Notes: generated by a model not told the origin, from the sequence alone. A DNA stretch of 64,000 bases from Parerythrobacter lacustris (GCF_024626475.1 NZ_JANKHH010000003.1:124001-188000), one strand, 5' to 3'. Shown: positions 1 through 8,875, numbered from the stretch's first letter. Numbers and translations are program-made.

Positions 1-623
1 CCGTAGTAATCGATGCCGCGCGAAAAGGTCGTCTGTTCGTCGCCGCTGATCCCGGCACTGATCTTGATGAAGCCTTCATCGGGCACGGCGCGCGTCGTGA
101 GGTTGATCACCCCGCCGCCGAATTCGCCCGGGAAGTTGGCCGAATAGGTCTTCTGCACCAGCGAGCTGGCGATGATACTGGTCGGGAAAATGTCCAGCGG
201 CACCACGCGGCTAAGCGGCTGCGGTGAAGGCAGCGGCAGGCCGTTGAGCAGTGCAAGCGAATAACGGTCGCCGAGGCCGCGCACGAAGACGAAGCCCTGG
301 CCCTGCACCGAGAGGCCGGTGACACGGCCAAGCGCACCCGCGATGTCGCCCTCGCCGGTGCGGGCGATTTCCTCGCTGGTCAGGACCGAGACCACCTGGG
401 TCGAGCTGCGGGTGACGTCGCGGTTGCGGCGGCCCGTGACGACGATTTCGCCGCCGCCGCCGGGGATCGAAATCTCCGGCTCTTCGGTCACTTCTTCGTC
501 GACCGGCTGCTCGTCGGCTACGGCCTCTTCCTCGGGTTCAACGTCCTGAGCGAACGCCGCCACCGGGAAGGTGAGGGCGGTGGTTAGCAGGAGCAGCCCC
601 GTCAACTGCTTGCCGGTAGACAT
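1..623 (-). CDS. TonB-dependent outer-membrane receptor, N-terminal part (runs off the left edge)
   Basis: This is the first 207 codons of a TonB-dependent receptor, an outer-membrane barrel that imports a ligand using TonB energy. Residues 1-25 form a signal peptide ending AFA. An acidic linker follows, then a TonB-box-like EIVVTGRR at about 59-66 and a plug domain with FVRGLGDRY at 113-121 and the GEFGGGVINL segment typical of plugs. The barrel lies outside the window. The ATG at 623 is the only start giving a signal peptide. It lies downstream of the lipoprotein gene at 727-2298 on the same strand, so the two are probably co-expressed. The substrate cannot be read from the sequence. Confidence 0.9.
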   Translation of the reverse strand, partial: MSTGKQLTGLLLLTTALTFPVAAFAQDVEPEEEAVADEQPVDEEVTEEPEISIPGGGGEIVVTGRRNRDVTRSSTQVVSVLTSEEIARTGEGDIAGALGRVTGLSVQGQGFVFVRGLGDRYSLALLNGLPLPSPQPLSRVVPLDIFPTSIIASSLVQKTYSANFPGEFGGGVINLTTRAVPDEGFIKISAGISGDEQTTFSRGIDYY

Positions 624-688
624 GGTCGATGACCCCTTCGTCACGATGAATTCCATTCGGTTCCCGGCTGTGCCGGTTGAGTGCAGCA

Positions 689-717
689 GAGGCCCCGGCA
701 CCGCGTGCCGGGGCCTC
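689..717 (-). terminator. strong intercistronic hairpin between lipoprotein and TonB receptor genes
   Basis: A perfect 13-bp inverted repeat (arms 689-701 and 705-717, 3-nt loop) lies just after the lipoprotein stop codon and before the receptor start. No T-tract follows on the minus strand. It may be an attenuator, an RNA-processing or stability element that lowers receptor expression relative to the lipoprotein, or a weak terminator. Confidence 0.5.
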
Positions 718-726
718 CCATGCCGA

Positions 727-2298
727 TTACGAAGTGTAGACCGGCAGCGACGTGCAGGCGCCGACGTTGCTACCGAAGGTCAGCGTGCTGCTGTCACAGG
801 TCCAGCCCTGGAAACGGCTGGCGTTCTGCGCCGCACCGATGAAGGTCGGAACATCGAAGAAGCTCGACAGTGCGGTGGGGTTGAACACCGGGACCGCGTT
901 CTCGCTGGCTCCATTGATGAAGCCGCCGGTCAGCGTCGCAGTGAAGTTGCTGTTGTTGTTCGTTCCTGCGGCAAAGAATGCCTGCAGGTTCGCAATCGTC
1001 GCCCCGCCGTTGCTGCCGTTGCGGAACGGGGTGTCGCAATCCATCACGAACGACTGGAAGCGCGGTGCACCCAGTTCGTCCAGCGCAGCGTTGGGGCCCT
1101 GGATGGTCTGCGCATCGTCGACCCGGATACAGGCCGTGCCCGCAGATCCGTCGACCAGCACCGAGTTGACGATCGTGTAGTCGGTGCCGCCACGGATGCG
1201 GATCGACTGGTCGTTGGTGCGGCGCTGGATGAAGGTCGCGTTGGAGATTTGCGTGTTCTGGCGCGGGGTCGAGTCGTTGAAGGCGTTCGAAGAGTCGGCT
1301 TCGATGACGCCGTCGCCCACGCCGCTGCGTTGGGCCACAACGACATACTGCAGATTGGTCTTCACGCCGGTGTCGGTATCGATCGAGTCGTCTTCCGAGC
1401 CAACCACGACCAGGCCCTTCATGTTGACGAAGCCGCCGAAGAACTCGACGCCGTCATCCGAACTGTTGAAGCTCATGATGTTGTTGAACACCGTACCAGT
1501 GCCGGTGCCGCCGGTGGTCAGCGACTGGAGTTCGTTGTCGCCCGAAAGGACGAAGCCCGAATAACGGATCTGGACGAATTCCATGCGGCCGGAGTTGTCG
1601 GCATTGGTCGCGCCGCCGTAAACGGCGGGCTGCGCCGCGCCTTCGACCTGGCGTTCGCAGTTCACGCTGCCCGGGGTCGCGCCCGGTGCGATACAGTCGG
1701 TCACCGGCGCGCGGCCGGCGAGGACGACGCCGCCCCACTGCCCCGAGGAGCTGTCGGTGTTGAGGCCGAGCACGTTGTCGCGGCTGGTGAACACGATCGG
1801 GCGGGCCGAAGTGCCGACCGCGTTGATGCGGTTGCCGCGGTTGACCATCAGGAAGGACGAGCCGCTGGCATAGATCATTGCGCCGGGCGAGATGGTGAGG
1901 GTCACGTTGGTGTCGCTCAGGCCGTCCGAAGCATCGGGGGCGGGGCCGCCATCGGTGCCGACATCGACGCGGCCGGGCATGCGGTACAGCAGACCGCGGA
2001 TGTAGGGCAGCGTGCTCGAAGTGTTGAAGCGGGCCGGCAGCGCGCAGACGCGATAGGTGCCGGTCGGGCCGGAAATCGTGCCCTCATCGGTCAGGCCCTG
2101 CGCATCGGCGATGGTCGGGCAACCATTGGCTGCCACAACCCCGGAGCTGGTCGGGGTCGGGGTCGGGGTCGGCGACGGGGTCGGGTTGTTGATGATGATA
2201 TTGCCGCCGGTGCCGGGCGAGGCAATTTCTTCGGCACCGCAACCGGCGAGTGCCAGCATGCTGCAACCAAGTACGAGCGAGCGAGTGAGTGTCTTCAC
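727..2298 (-). CDS. predicted lipoprotein with right-handed beta-helix-like repeats
   Basis: A 523-residue exported lipoprotein. From the GTG at 2298 the protein begins with a lipoprotein signal whose lipobox (ALAGC) places the acylated cysteine at residue 20; GAGGGGA lies upstream. A Pro-Thr linker at about 39-50 follows. The rest is rich in Gly, Asn, Ser and short hydrophobic strands with repeated 'D-GVEFFGG' and 'GVGDGVIEADSSNAF' type turns, which suggests a parallel beta-helix. A longer open frame to 2502 exists but lacks a signal. It sits directly upstream of a TonB receptor, so it may be a surface ligand-binding partner; that is inference. Proteins of this type are usually left as hypothetical. 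Confidence 0.75.
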   Translation of the reverse strand: MKTLTRSLVLGCSMLALAGCGAEEIASPGTGGNIIINNPTPSPTPTPTPTSSGVVAANGCPTIADAQGLTDEGTISGPTGTYRVCALPARFNTSSTLPYIRGLLYRMPGRVDVGTDGGPAPDASDGLSDTNVTLTISPGAMIYASGSSFLMVNRGNRINAVGTSARPIVFTSRDNVLGLNTDSSSGQWGGVVLAGRAPVTDCIAPGATPGSVNCERQVEGAAQPAVYGGATNADNSGRMEFVQIRYSGFVLSGDNELQSLTTGGTGTGTVFNNIMSFNSSDDGVEFFGGFVNMKGLVVVGSEDDSIDTDTGVKTNLQYVVVAQRSGVGDGVIEADSSNAFNDSTPRQNTQISNATFIQRRTNDQSIRIRGGTDYTIVNSVLVDGSAGTACIRVDDAQTIQGPNAALDELGAPRFQSFVMDCDTPFRNGSNGGATIANLQAFFAAGTNNNSNFTATLTGGFINGASENAVPVFNPTALSSFFDVPTFIGAAQNASRFQGWTCDSSTLTFGSNVGACTSLPVYTS

Positions 2299-2607
2299 GG
2301 GTGCGGTCCCCTCTGGGTATCCAAATGATTGGTGACGAAACTTTGACGCGACCGAATGCGTCGCGAATCGCCAGCTACGACCGCTGCGTGACAGTTTGTT
2401 TGCAAGATTTCGCTTTGAAGTAAGTGGCTTAACTATGACCGAGAAATGACAAATATGACAGAGCGAGGCGCTGTTTGGGGTGCCGGGCCAACCGGAGGTC
2501 AATGCGCTCCCGGGCGAATATTACAATTCAATGACAGTTTTGCATTTTTGTTGCAGTTTTGTGAAAGTGGCATCAGATTCGACCCATAATCAATGGGAGA
2601 AGCCGTT
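2299..2607. other. divergent intergenic region, AT-richer, no gene
   Basis: About 309 bp separate the divergently transcribed lipoprotein gene and the small secreted protein. It is less GC-rich than its surroundings and holds several ATGACA/TGTCAT-like heptamers (see the Pho-box-like entry). No convincing coding frame with a ribosome site was seen. Confidence 0.6.
2435..2461 (-). promoter_or_regulatory. candidate Pho-box-like repeats upstream of the lipoprotein/TonB receptor genes
   Basis: On the minus strand three TGTCAT-like heptamers occur: 2461-2455 (CTGTCAT), 2452-2446 (TTGTCAT) and 2441-2435 (CGGTCAT). The last two are spaced 11 bp apart, the spacing of PhoB direct repeats; the first is only 9 bp away. 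The match is imperfect and 137 bp from the start codon, so this is a weak call. Confidence 0.3.
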
Positions 2608-2976
2608 ATGGCAGCAGCACTTGGTATCGCTCTTGCACTCACGATGCAGATGCAGGCAGTAACCCCGGCAAGCGATGTCGCGTTCGACGAACTGGCCGCG
2701 GAGCAGAACCGCGCCGCGATCGAGAAACTCGAAGCGGCGCCTGCATCGGGCGCGCAAGACCCGGCCAAGCTGATCAACCTCGGCATCGCCTATGCACGCG
2801 AGGGACAACTCGACCACGCACGCGCGCTGTTCGAGCAAGCCGCCCGGAGCGAGGACCGCGTCCGGCTGGAAACCGCGACCGGCGAATGGGTCGATTCGCG
2901 CTGGCTGGCAATCCGCGCGATCGCCTTGCTCGACGCCGGCGAGTTCGGCGGTTCGGAAAGACTTGCTGCCCGCTAG
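2608..2976 (+). CDS. small exported TPR-like protein
   Basis: A 122-residue protein of unknown function. An ATG at 2608 is preferred over the in-frame ATG at 2593 because GGGAGA (2595-2600) is well placed before it. The N-terminus is a short hydrophobic signal-like stretch. The body is mostly helical, with a TPR-like unit (LINLGIAYAREGQLDHARALF) near residues 55-75. Such proteins are usually periplasmic and mediate protein contacts. It is followed by a strong terminator, so it looks monocistronic. It is divergent from the lipoprotein/TonB pair. Confidence 0.65.
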   Translation: MAAALGIALALTMQMQAVTPASDVAFDELAAEQNRAAIEKLEAAPASGAQDPAKLINLGIAYAREGQLDHARALFEQAARSEDRVRLETATGEWVDSRWLAIRAIALLDAGEFGGSERLAAR

Positions 2977-3026
2977 GGCCTGAGCCTCGATTTCGCACTT
3001 CCGGTCCGCATTAGCCGGAGCCAAGA

Positions 3027-3058
3027 AGCCCGCGCGGTTCGGTCCGCGCGGGCTTTTT
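3027..3058 (+). terminator. rho-independent terminator
   Basis: A GC-rich 11-bp stem (arms 3027-3037 and 3044-3054, 6-nt loop) is followed by a run of T. It ends the small TPR-like gene and insulates the type IV secretion operon downstream. Confidence 0.9.
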
Positions 3059-3101
3059 GTATATGTGCGGCAGAGCGTTGGACGGCATCACGTTCACTTT
3101 G

Positions 3102-3119
3102 CTGTCACCGTCGTGTCAT
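3102..3119 (+). promoter_or_regulatory. candidate Pho box upstream of the type IV secretion operon
   Basis: CTGTCAC, a 4-nt spacer and GTGTCAT reproduce the 7-4-7 direct-repeat layout of PhoB sites, 36 bp before the virB1 start. No clear -10 hexamer confirms it. The operon is followed by ppk-ppx, so phosphate control would make sense, but the call is tentative. Confidence 0.3.
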
Positions 3120-3154
3120 GTAGAGTAAGCAAGGGGACCGAACGGAGGGACCGA

Positions 3155-3796
3155 ATGATTCTCTGGTCGACGCTCCGGCTTGCTTTTGTCGCAGGTACGG
3201 CGCTTGCGGCCGCCCCGGTATGGGCGGACGTGATGGAAATCGATGGCGAGACGTCCCGCTGGGTTGCAGGCGGACCTGTCGCGCTGCCTGAAGGCGGGCT
3301 GAGCGCGCAGATGGGCATTGCCCAGCCGCCGGTCGAACTTTCCGCCGATTTTGCGGTCCCGCCTGAATCGGTCGCCGACGTGGCGGCGGGGCTTGGTCTG
3401 GTGCCCGCACAATACCTCGCCAAGGTCCACGAACTTTCCACCCGCTTCGATCTCAGTCCGGCGCTGATTGAGGCGCTGGTGTGGCAGGAAAGCCGCTGGC
3501 GCCACAACGCCGTGTCGCACGCAGGGGCACAGGGCCTCGCGCAGCTGATGCCGGGGACGGCGCGCGACCTTGGGGTCGATCCGCGCGATCCCTTCGCCAA
3601 TCTGGAGGGCGGGGCGCGTTACCTGCGGGAACAGCTCGACCGGTTCGACGGCAATCTCGAAAAGGCGCTCGCCGCCTATAATGCCGGACCGGGGCGGGTG
3701 ATCGCCGCCGACGGTATCCCGCGCATCCGCGAAACCCAGCTTTACGTTGCGGCCATCATGGGCCGTCTCGCCAATCACTCCCGGAGTACCAACTGA
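3155..3796 (+). CDS. virB1: VirB1-like lytic transglycosylase
   Basis: A 213-residue secreted SLT-family lytic transglycosylase that would open peptidoglycan for assembly of the secretion apparatus. Residues 1-24 form a signal peptide. The SLT domain covers about 95-200, with the catalytic glutamate at E112 (QESRW) and the family motifs GAQGLAQLMPGTA and AAYNAGPG. The ATG at 3155 has GGAGGGA just upstream and begins the signal peptide; an upstream in-frame extension lacks one. Its stop codon abuts the virB2 ATG, so it is the first gene of a translationally linked operon. Confidence 0.88.
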   Translation: MILWSTLRLAFVAGTALAAAPVWADVMEIDGETSRWVAGGPVALPEGGLSAQMGIAQPPVELSADFAVPPESVADVAAGLGLVPAQYLAKVHELSTRFDLSPALIEALVWQESRWRHNAVSHAGAQGLAQLMPGTARDLGVDPRDPFANLEGGARYLREQLDRFDGNLEKALAAYNAGPGRVIAADGIPRIRETQLYVAAIMGRLANHSRSTN

Positions 3797-4093
3797 ATGC
3801 GTTCTGTTTCCCGTCTCGGCGCTGCGGCGCTTGCATTGATTCCCACCGCCGCCTTTGCGCAGGGTGCCGACCCTCAGGGATCGGGCCCGATCGTGTCCGC
3901 GCTTGGCTGGCTGCAGGGAACGCTGCTGGGCAGCGTTGCCACGGCGGTCGCGGTCATGGCAGTGGCTGCGGTCGGCTTCATGATGCTGACCGGACGGATC
4001 AACTGGCGGTTCGGAGCGACGGTGATCATCGGCGTGTTCATCCTGTTCGGCGCGGCCTCGATCGTCGGCGGCATCCAGGCGGTTTCGGGCTAG
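3797..4093 (+). CDS. virB2: VirB2/TrbC-family pilin subunit
   Basis: A 98-residue pilin precursor: a signal peptide ending AFA at about 21, a short polar segment, then two hydrophobic helices (about 39-65 and 72-94) separated by a small basic loop. This is the hairpin fold of VirB2/TrbC pilins. It starts immediately after the virB1 stop. It is expected to form the pilus or an inner-membrane precursor pool. Family assignment rests on size, topology and position between virB1 and virB3. Confidence 0.82.
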   Translation: MRSVSRLGAAALALIPTAAFAQGADPQGSGPIVSALGWLQGTLLGSVATAVAVMAVAAVGFMMLTGRINWRFGATVIIGVFILFGAASIVGGIQAVSG

Positions 4094-4097
4094 CACC

Positions 4098-4385
4098 ATG
4101 TCGGAGGTCCTCTCCCGCCACCCGGTCCATCGCGCGCTCACGCGGCCGCAGATGTTTGCCGGGGTGACGATGAACTTCTTCATCATCAACCTGATGGTGA
4201 CGACCATCGCCTTCCTGATCCTCAAGAGCTTCTGGATCCTGCCGGTGCCGCTGGTCACCCATGCCATCGGCTATGTCGCCTGCCTGCGCGAACCGCGCAT
4301 TTTCGATCTGTGGATCACCAAGGTGAGCAAGTGTCCGCGGGTACCCAACTGGAAACGCTGGGGCTGCAACAGCTACGCACCCTGA
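4098..4385 (+). CDS. virB3: VirB3-like inner-membrane protein
   Basis: A 95-residue protein with two adjacent membrane helices at about 22-60 and a C-terminal soluble tail ending in NSYAP. The N-terminal 'HPVHRALTRPQMFAGV' fits the VirB3/TrbD family, which partners with the VirB4 ATPase in the inner membrane. It lies 4 bp after virB2 and about 30 bp before virB4, the canonical order. Confidence 0.85.
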   Translation: MSEVLSRHPVHRALTRPQMFAGVTMNFFIINLMVTTIAFLILKSFWILPVPLVTHAIGYVACLREPRIFDLWITKVSKCPRVPNWKRWGCNSYAP

Positions 4386-4416
4386 GATTTTGCGACCTGA
4401 CGGAGGGTCGAGACGT

Positions 4417-6843
4417 ATGAGCAAATGGATCGGAGCCGCAGCCTGGAGCGCGAAGGAAGCCCGCGCCGGCGACCGGCTGCCCTATGCCCGGCTGATCGAC
4501 GCGAACACGCTGCTGCTGCGCGACGGATCGGTCATGACCGCAATCCAGGTGCCCGGCCTGCTGTTCGAGACCGAAGACACGATCGCATTGAACGCACATG
4601 CCGCGACGCGCGAAGTGGTGCTGCGCTCGACGCTCGATGCGCGCTTCGTGATGTATCATCATGTGGTGCGCCGCCGCGTGGTGGTCGAGCTAGATGCGGA
4701 ATTCGACGATCCGCTGTCGGCGCATATCGACCGGCGGTGGAAGGAGCGGCTGGGCAAGGGCGCGCTGTTCATCAACGACCAGTTCGTAACCCTGATCCGC
4801 CGCCCCGCACGCGGCAAGGCGGGCCTCGCCGAACGCGCCTCCAAGTTCTTCAAGGGCAAGCGCGACGCAGATTACGAATACGACGAGAAAGACGTTCGTG
4901 CGCTCAAGGCTGCCGCCACCGGGCTGGTCGCCTCGCTGCAAAGCTACGGCGCAGCGATCCTCGGCGAATACGAGGCGCATGAGGGCCGCACCAACAGCGA
5001 GCTGCTCGAACTGCTGAGCGCGCTTTACAACGGCGAGATGCGCCCGGTGCGCAGGCCCTCGGACGAGACGGATATCGGGCACATGCTGCCCTATCGCCGT
5101 GTGTCCTTCGGGCTCGATGCGATGGAACAGCGCGGGGCGGACGATCCCGATTTCTCCGCCATCCTCAGCCTCAAGGACTATCCCGACGCGACTTCGCCCG
5201 GCCTGCTCGACGGGTTGCTGCGGCTGCCGTTCGAGATGATCGTGACCGAAAGCTATGCCCCCTACGAACGCCAGAGTGCGCGCGAGCGGATGGATCTCGC
5301 GATCCGCCGCCTGCGTTCGGCGGACGAGGAAGCGGTGGCCGAGCGGCAGGACATGCTCGCCGCGCGCGATGCGCTGGGCAACGGCGCGGTCGGTTTCGGC
5401 GATCATCACCTGTCGGTGCTGGTGCGCGAGAGCGATCTCGCGCGGCTCGACGAAGCCAGCGCCGCCTGCGCCGCTGCACTGGCGGATACCGGTGCGATCG
5501 CGGTGCGCGAGGACACCAATCTCGAACCCGCCTTCTGGGCGCAGTTCCCCGGCAACGAAGGCTACATCGTCCGCCGCTCGATGATCTCCAGCGCCAATAT
5601 GGCGAGCTTCGGCTCGCTGCATGGCTTCGCGCTGGGGCAGGCCCACGGCAACCACTGGGGCGATGCGGTGACGCTGCTCGAAACGACCAGCGCGACGCCG
5701 TTCTTCTTCAATTTCCACCACGGCGATCTGGGCAATTTCTCGGTCATCGGCCCGTCGGGTTCGGGCAAGACGGTGGTGATGAATTTCCTCGCCGCGCAGG
5801 CGCAGAAGTTCTCCCCCCGCACCATATTGTTCGACAAGGATCGCGGCGGCGAGCTGTTCATCCGCGGGATCGGCGGCCGCTACGACCGGATCAACGCGGG
5901 CGAGCCGACCGGGTTCAACCCGATGGCGCTGCCCGATACGCCGGTCAACCGCGCCTTCCTGCGCGACTGGCTGGGCGTGCTGCTCAAGGCCGAGGGGCCG
6001 GAGGAGGCCGCGACCATCGCCGAGGCGGTCGACGCGACCTACGCCAACGATCCGTCGCTGCGCCGGTTGCGCCATTTCAAGGAACTGCTGTCGGGCACCC
6101 GCCGTCCGCAGCCGGGCGATCTGGCGGACCGGCTGGCGGCGTGGATCGGTGAGGGCGAGAACGGCTGGCTGTTCGACAATGCCCAAGACCGGCTCGATCT
6201 CGACAACCGCGTGCTCGGCTTCGACATGACCGCGCTGCTGGAAAATCCCAAGCTGCGCACGCCGACGATGATGTACCTGTTCCACCGCATCGACGAGCGG
6301 CTCGACGGGCACCCGACCATGATCCTGATCGACGAGGGCTGGAAGGCGCTCGACGACGAGGTTTTCGCCGCGCGCATCCGCGACTGGCTGAAAACGCTCC
6401 GGAAGCGCAACGCGCTGGTCGGTTTTGCGACGCAGTCGGCGCGAGATGCGCTCGAAAGCCGCATCTCGACCGCGCTGGTCGAGCAGACCGCGACCATGGT
6501 GTTCATGCCGAACAGCCGCGCGCGCGCGGAGGATTATTGCGACGGCTTCGGCCTGACAGAGCAGGAACTGGCGATCATTCGCTCGCTACCGGCGCACAGC
6601 CGCTGTTTCCTCGTCCGCCAGCCCGATGCCAGCGTGGTGGTGCGGCTCGACCTGTCGAACGCGCCCGAAGTGCTGATGATCCTGTCGGGCCGCGAGGCTT
6701 CGGTCCGCCGGGTGGACCTGTTGCGCGAAGCGGTCGGCGATGCGCCGAGCGACTGGTATCCCGCGCTCACCGGGCATAACTGGCCCGGTCTGGGGGCCGG
6801 ATCGGACAGCGATGACATGAGCTTGTGGGAGGCCGCCGAGTGA
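4417..6843 (+). CDS. virB4: VirB4-family type IV secretion ATPase
   Basis: An 808-residue ATPase that powers pilus assembly and substrate transfer at the inner membrane. The N-terminal CagE/VirB4 domain precedes a RecA-like ATPase core with Walker A (GPSGSGKT) at about 445-452. Walker B is in MILIDEGWKAL, and the C-terminal motif FATQSARDALES is typical of VirB4. The ATG at 4417 is chosen because GGAGG lies at 4402-4406; the extra upstream in-frame codons lack a ribosome site. Length matches the family. Its end overlaps virB6. Confidence 0.95.
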   Translation: MSKWIGAAAWSAKEARAGDRLPYARLIDANTLLLRDGSVMTAIQVPGLLFETEDTIALNAHAATREVVLRSTLDARFVMYHHVVRRRVVVELDAEFDDPLSAHIDRRWKERLGKGALFINDQFVTLIRRPARGKAGLAERASKFFKGKRDADYEYDEKDVRALKAAATGLVASLQSYGAAILGEYEAHEGRTNSELLELLSALYNGEMRPVRRPSDETDIGHMLPYRRVSFGLDAMEQRGADDPDFSAILSLKDYPDATSPGLLDGLLRLPFEMIVTESYAPYERQSARERMDLAIRRLRSADEEAVAERQDMLAARDALGNGAVGFGDHHLSVLVRESDLARLDEASAACAAALADTGAIAVREDTNLEPAFWAQFPGNEGYIVRRSMISSANMASFGSLHGFALGQAHGNHWGDAVTLLETTSATPFFFNFHHGDLGNFSVIGPSGSGKTVVMNFLAAQAQKFSPRTILFDKDRGGELFIRGIGGRYDRINAGEPTGFNPMALPDTPVNRAFLRDWLGVLLKAEGPEEAATIAEAVDATYANDPSLRRLRHFKELLSGTRRPQPGDLADRLAAWIGEGENGWLFDNAQDRLDLDNRVLGFDMTALLENPKLRTPTMMYLFHRIDERLDGHPTMILIDEGWKALDDEVFAARIRDWLKTLRKRNALVGFATQSARDALESRISTALVEQTATMVFMPNSRARAEDYCDGFGLTEQELAIIRSLPAHSRCFLVRQPDASVVVRLDLSNAPEVLMILSGREASVRRVDLLREAVGDAPSDWYPALTGHNWPGLGAGSDSDDMSLWEAAE

Positions 6844-8084
6844 ATCCGGCGTGCGAGCAGGCCAAGGCCGAAGTCGGCAATGGCGTGGCGGCGGCGCTGC
6901 GCGCGGTCGATTGCGCCGCCAACGAAGTGACTGCGGCAACCTTCGGGCAATTGTTCGCGCCGGGCGGCGCGCTCGGCCCGGTGCTGACGATCCTGCTCAT
7001 CCTTTACGTGGCGTTTTTCGGCTTCGCGTTGATGCTGGGCCGGACCAATATCTCGGTCCGCTCGCTGATGCCGCGCATGGTGACGCTGGGCCTGGTGCTG
7101 ACCTTCGCCACCAGCTGGGCGGCATTCCAAGGGGTGGTGTGGAACCTTGCGCTCTACGCGCCCGACTGGATTGCCACCACTTTGTCTGGCAACCAGGGTT
7201 CGGCAACGGTGGTGTTTGCCGACAAACTCGACGTAGTGTTCGCCGCGATCGAACAGGCGACGCAGGACCCGCAGGCGGCACAGCAGGCGGTCGATGCGGC
7301 GGGCCAGCCGGTGGCGCCCGCCCCGCCGGCGGAGATTTCCGCCTTCTCGCCCAAGGGCATCCTGATGATGGGGGCGATGATCCTGCTGCTGGGCACGGTG
7401 GGCGTGCTGGTGACCGCGCGGATCGGGCTTGCCGTGCTCGTCGCGCTGGGGCCGATTTTCGTGGTGCTGGCGCTGTTCCCCGCCACTCGCGGCCTGTTCA
7501 CCGGCTGGCTCAAGGGCGTGGTCATGCTCGCGCTGACTCCGCTGTTCGCGGTGCTGGCGGGCGGAATCATGCTCGAGATCAGCGTGCCGATCCTCGCCGG
7601 GCTCAACGCGACACCGGGTGAGGTGGCCTTGCGGCCCGCGATTGCCTTTTTCGTGCTCGCCTTCGTGTTCATGGCGCTGATGATCATGATGGTGAAGGTT
7701 ACCGCGACCATGGTTTCGGGCTGGCGCGTGTTCGGGCTGGTATCCGAGCGGGGGGCGAGCGAGGGTGCGCTGCCGCAGACGGCGCCTGCCGCGAGCCCGC
7801 AGCAAGCGCAAGTGGTGCAATCGACCGCGCAGGCGGCCGGCATGTCCAACCCGCCGCGCCGGATTGCCGTTTCGGGTGTGGCTGCCGCCATGCCCGCCAA
7901 CGATGCCAGTGGCTCGGACCCGGCAACGCACCGCACGACAAGGGTGTTCGCCACCACTTCGACTTCCGGTGAGGCGCGACCCGCCGGCACCGCAGCTTCA
8001 CCTTCACGCGCGCAGGGCATCGGCAATCGCTTCCGCCCCGCGCATACGGGCGCGCTTGCCCGTTCATCGGAGAAAATGAAATGA
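6840..8084 (+). CDS. virB6: VirB6/TrbL-family polytopic membrane protein
   Basis: A 414-residue inner-membrane protein with several hydrophobic helices at about 45-65, 80-100, 170-210, 220-250 and 265-290. An Ala/Pro/Thr-rich soluble tail occupies roughly the last 110 residues. VirB6 forms part of the inner-membrane channel. The GTG at 6840 overlaps the virB4 stop and has GGGAGG at 6828-6832; a GTG at 6825 in the same frame is an alternative. It overlaps virB9 by 4 bp (ATGA). The polar tail is not conserved in family members and may be a specificity region. Confidence 0.85.
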   Translation: MNPACEQAKAEVGNGVAAALRAVDCAANEVTAATFGQLFAPGGALGPVLTILLILYVAFFGFALMLGRTNISVRSLMPRMVTLGLVLTFATSWAAFQGVVWNLALYAPDWIATTLSGNQGSATVVFADKLDVVFAAIEQATQDPQAAQQAVDAAGQPVAPAPPAEISAFSPKGILMMGAMILLLGTVGVLVTARIGLAVLVALGPIFVVLALFPATRGLFTGWLKGVVMLALTPLFAVLAGGIMLEISVPILAGLNATPGEVALRPAIAFFVLAFVFMALMIMMVKVTATMVSGWRVFGLVSERGASEGALPQTAPAASPQQAQVVQSTAQAAGMSNPPRRIAVSGVAAAMPANDASGSDPATHRTTRVFATTSTSGEARPAGTAASPSRAQGIGNRFRPAHTGALARSSEKMK

Positions 8085-8860
8085 TCCGCGCAGGACTGCC
8101 CGCGCTTGCCCTGTTGCTGCTCGCCGCGCCCGCGCTGGCGGACGATCCCCGACTGGTCGAGCGGCTTTTCGATCCCAACACCGTGGTCCGCATCGAGGGC
8201 CAGACCAAGGTGCAGGCGACGATCAAGTTCGCCGAAGACGAGCAGATCGAGAATGTCGCGATCGGCGACAGCGCGGCGTGGCAGGTAACGCCCAACAAGC
8301 GCGCGAATCTGCTGTTCGTGAAACCTCTGACGCCGACTGCGCAGACCAATATGACGGTCATCACCAACGAACGCACCTATCTGTTCGATCTGGTCGCCAC
8401 CCCGCGCGCCAGGCCGCTGTATGTCCTCAGCTTCACCTATCCGGAAGAGCCCGAAGACGAGGCCCGGATGGCCGAAGGCGTGCGCGACACCGCGTCCGAG
8501 GTGGAGATCGCAGCCGCGACCGATCCCTATGCGGTGGTCGATCCGGCCGCGCTCAACTTCGCGTGGCAGGCCAAGGGCAACCGGAGCCTGCTGCCCAGCC
8601 AGGCCTATGACAATGGCGCGGCAACCTTTCTCGCCTGGCCGACGGGCAAATCCATGCCGGCAATTCTCGTCAAGGACGAGACCGGCACCGAAGGCCCGAT
8701 CAACTATGTCGTGCGCGGAGATGTGATCGTGGTCGAAGGGGTTCCGCGCGAGATCATTTTCCGCTCCGGAGACGAAGTCGCCACGCTGACCAACACCGGC
8801 CCGGTGCGTTCCGCCGCCGTGCCGCCATCGGCTGCGCTCGCGCAGTCGGATCGCTTTTAA
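8081..8860 (+). CDS. virB9: VirB9/TrbG-family outer-membrane core subunit
   Basis: A 259-residue periplasmic protein with a signal peptide ending ALA|DD at about 21. The VirB9 N-terminal beta domain follows (residues about 25-120, including NTVVRIEGQTKVQATIKF), then a linker and a C-terminal beta domain with GDVIVVEGVPREIIFRSGDE. VirB9 and VirB10 form the outer core ring. The start overlaps the virB6 stop (ATGA), and the virB10 gene follows after a good Shine-Dalgarno sequence. Confidence 0.9.
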   Translation: MIRAGLPALALLLLAAPALADDPRLVERLFDPNTVVRIEGQTKVQATIKFAEDEQIENVAIGDSAAWQVTPNKRANLLFVKPLTPTAQTNMTVITNERTYLFDLVATPRARPLYVLSFTYPEEPEDEARMAEGVRDTASEVEIAAATDPYAVVDPAALNFAWQAKGNRSLLPSQAYDNGAATFLAWPTGKSMPAILVKDETGTEGPINYVVRGDVIVVEGVPREIIFRSGDEVATLTNTGPVRSAAVPPSAALAQSDRF

Positions 8861-8875
8861 GGAGGATTGCGCACC

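Noticed and set aside
571-2328. Long plus-strand frame opposite the lipoprotein
   Set aside because: It is a shadow of the minus-strand gene; composition is Arg/Ala/Val/Asp-rich with no signal or motif, as expected for antisense frames in GC-rich DNA.
4690-6312. Long minus-strand frame within virB4
   Set aside because: Antisense to a well-supported ATPase; low-complexity Arg/His/Gln/Val content and no domain.
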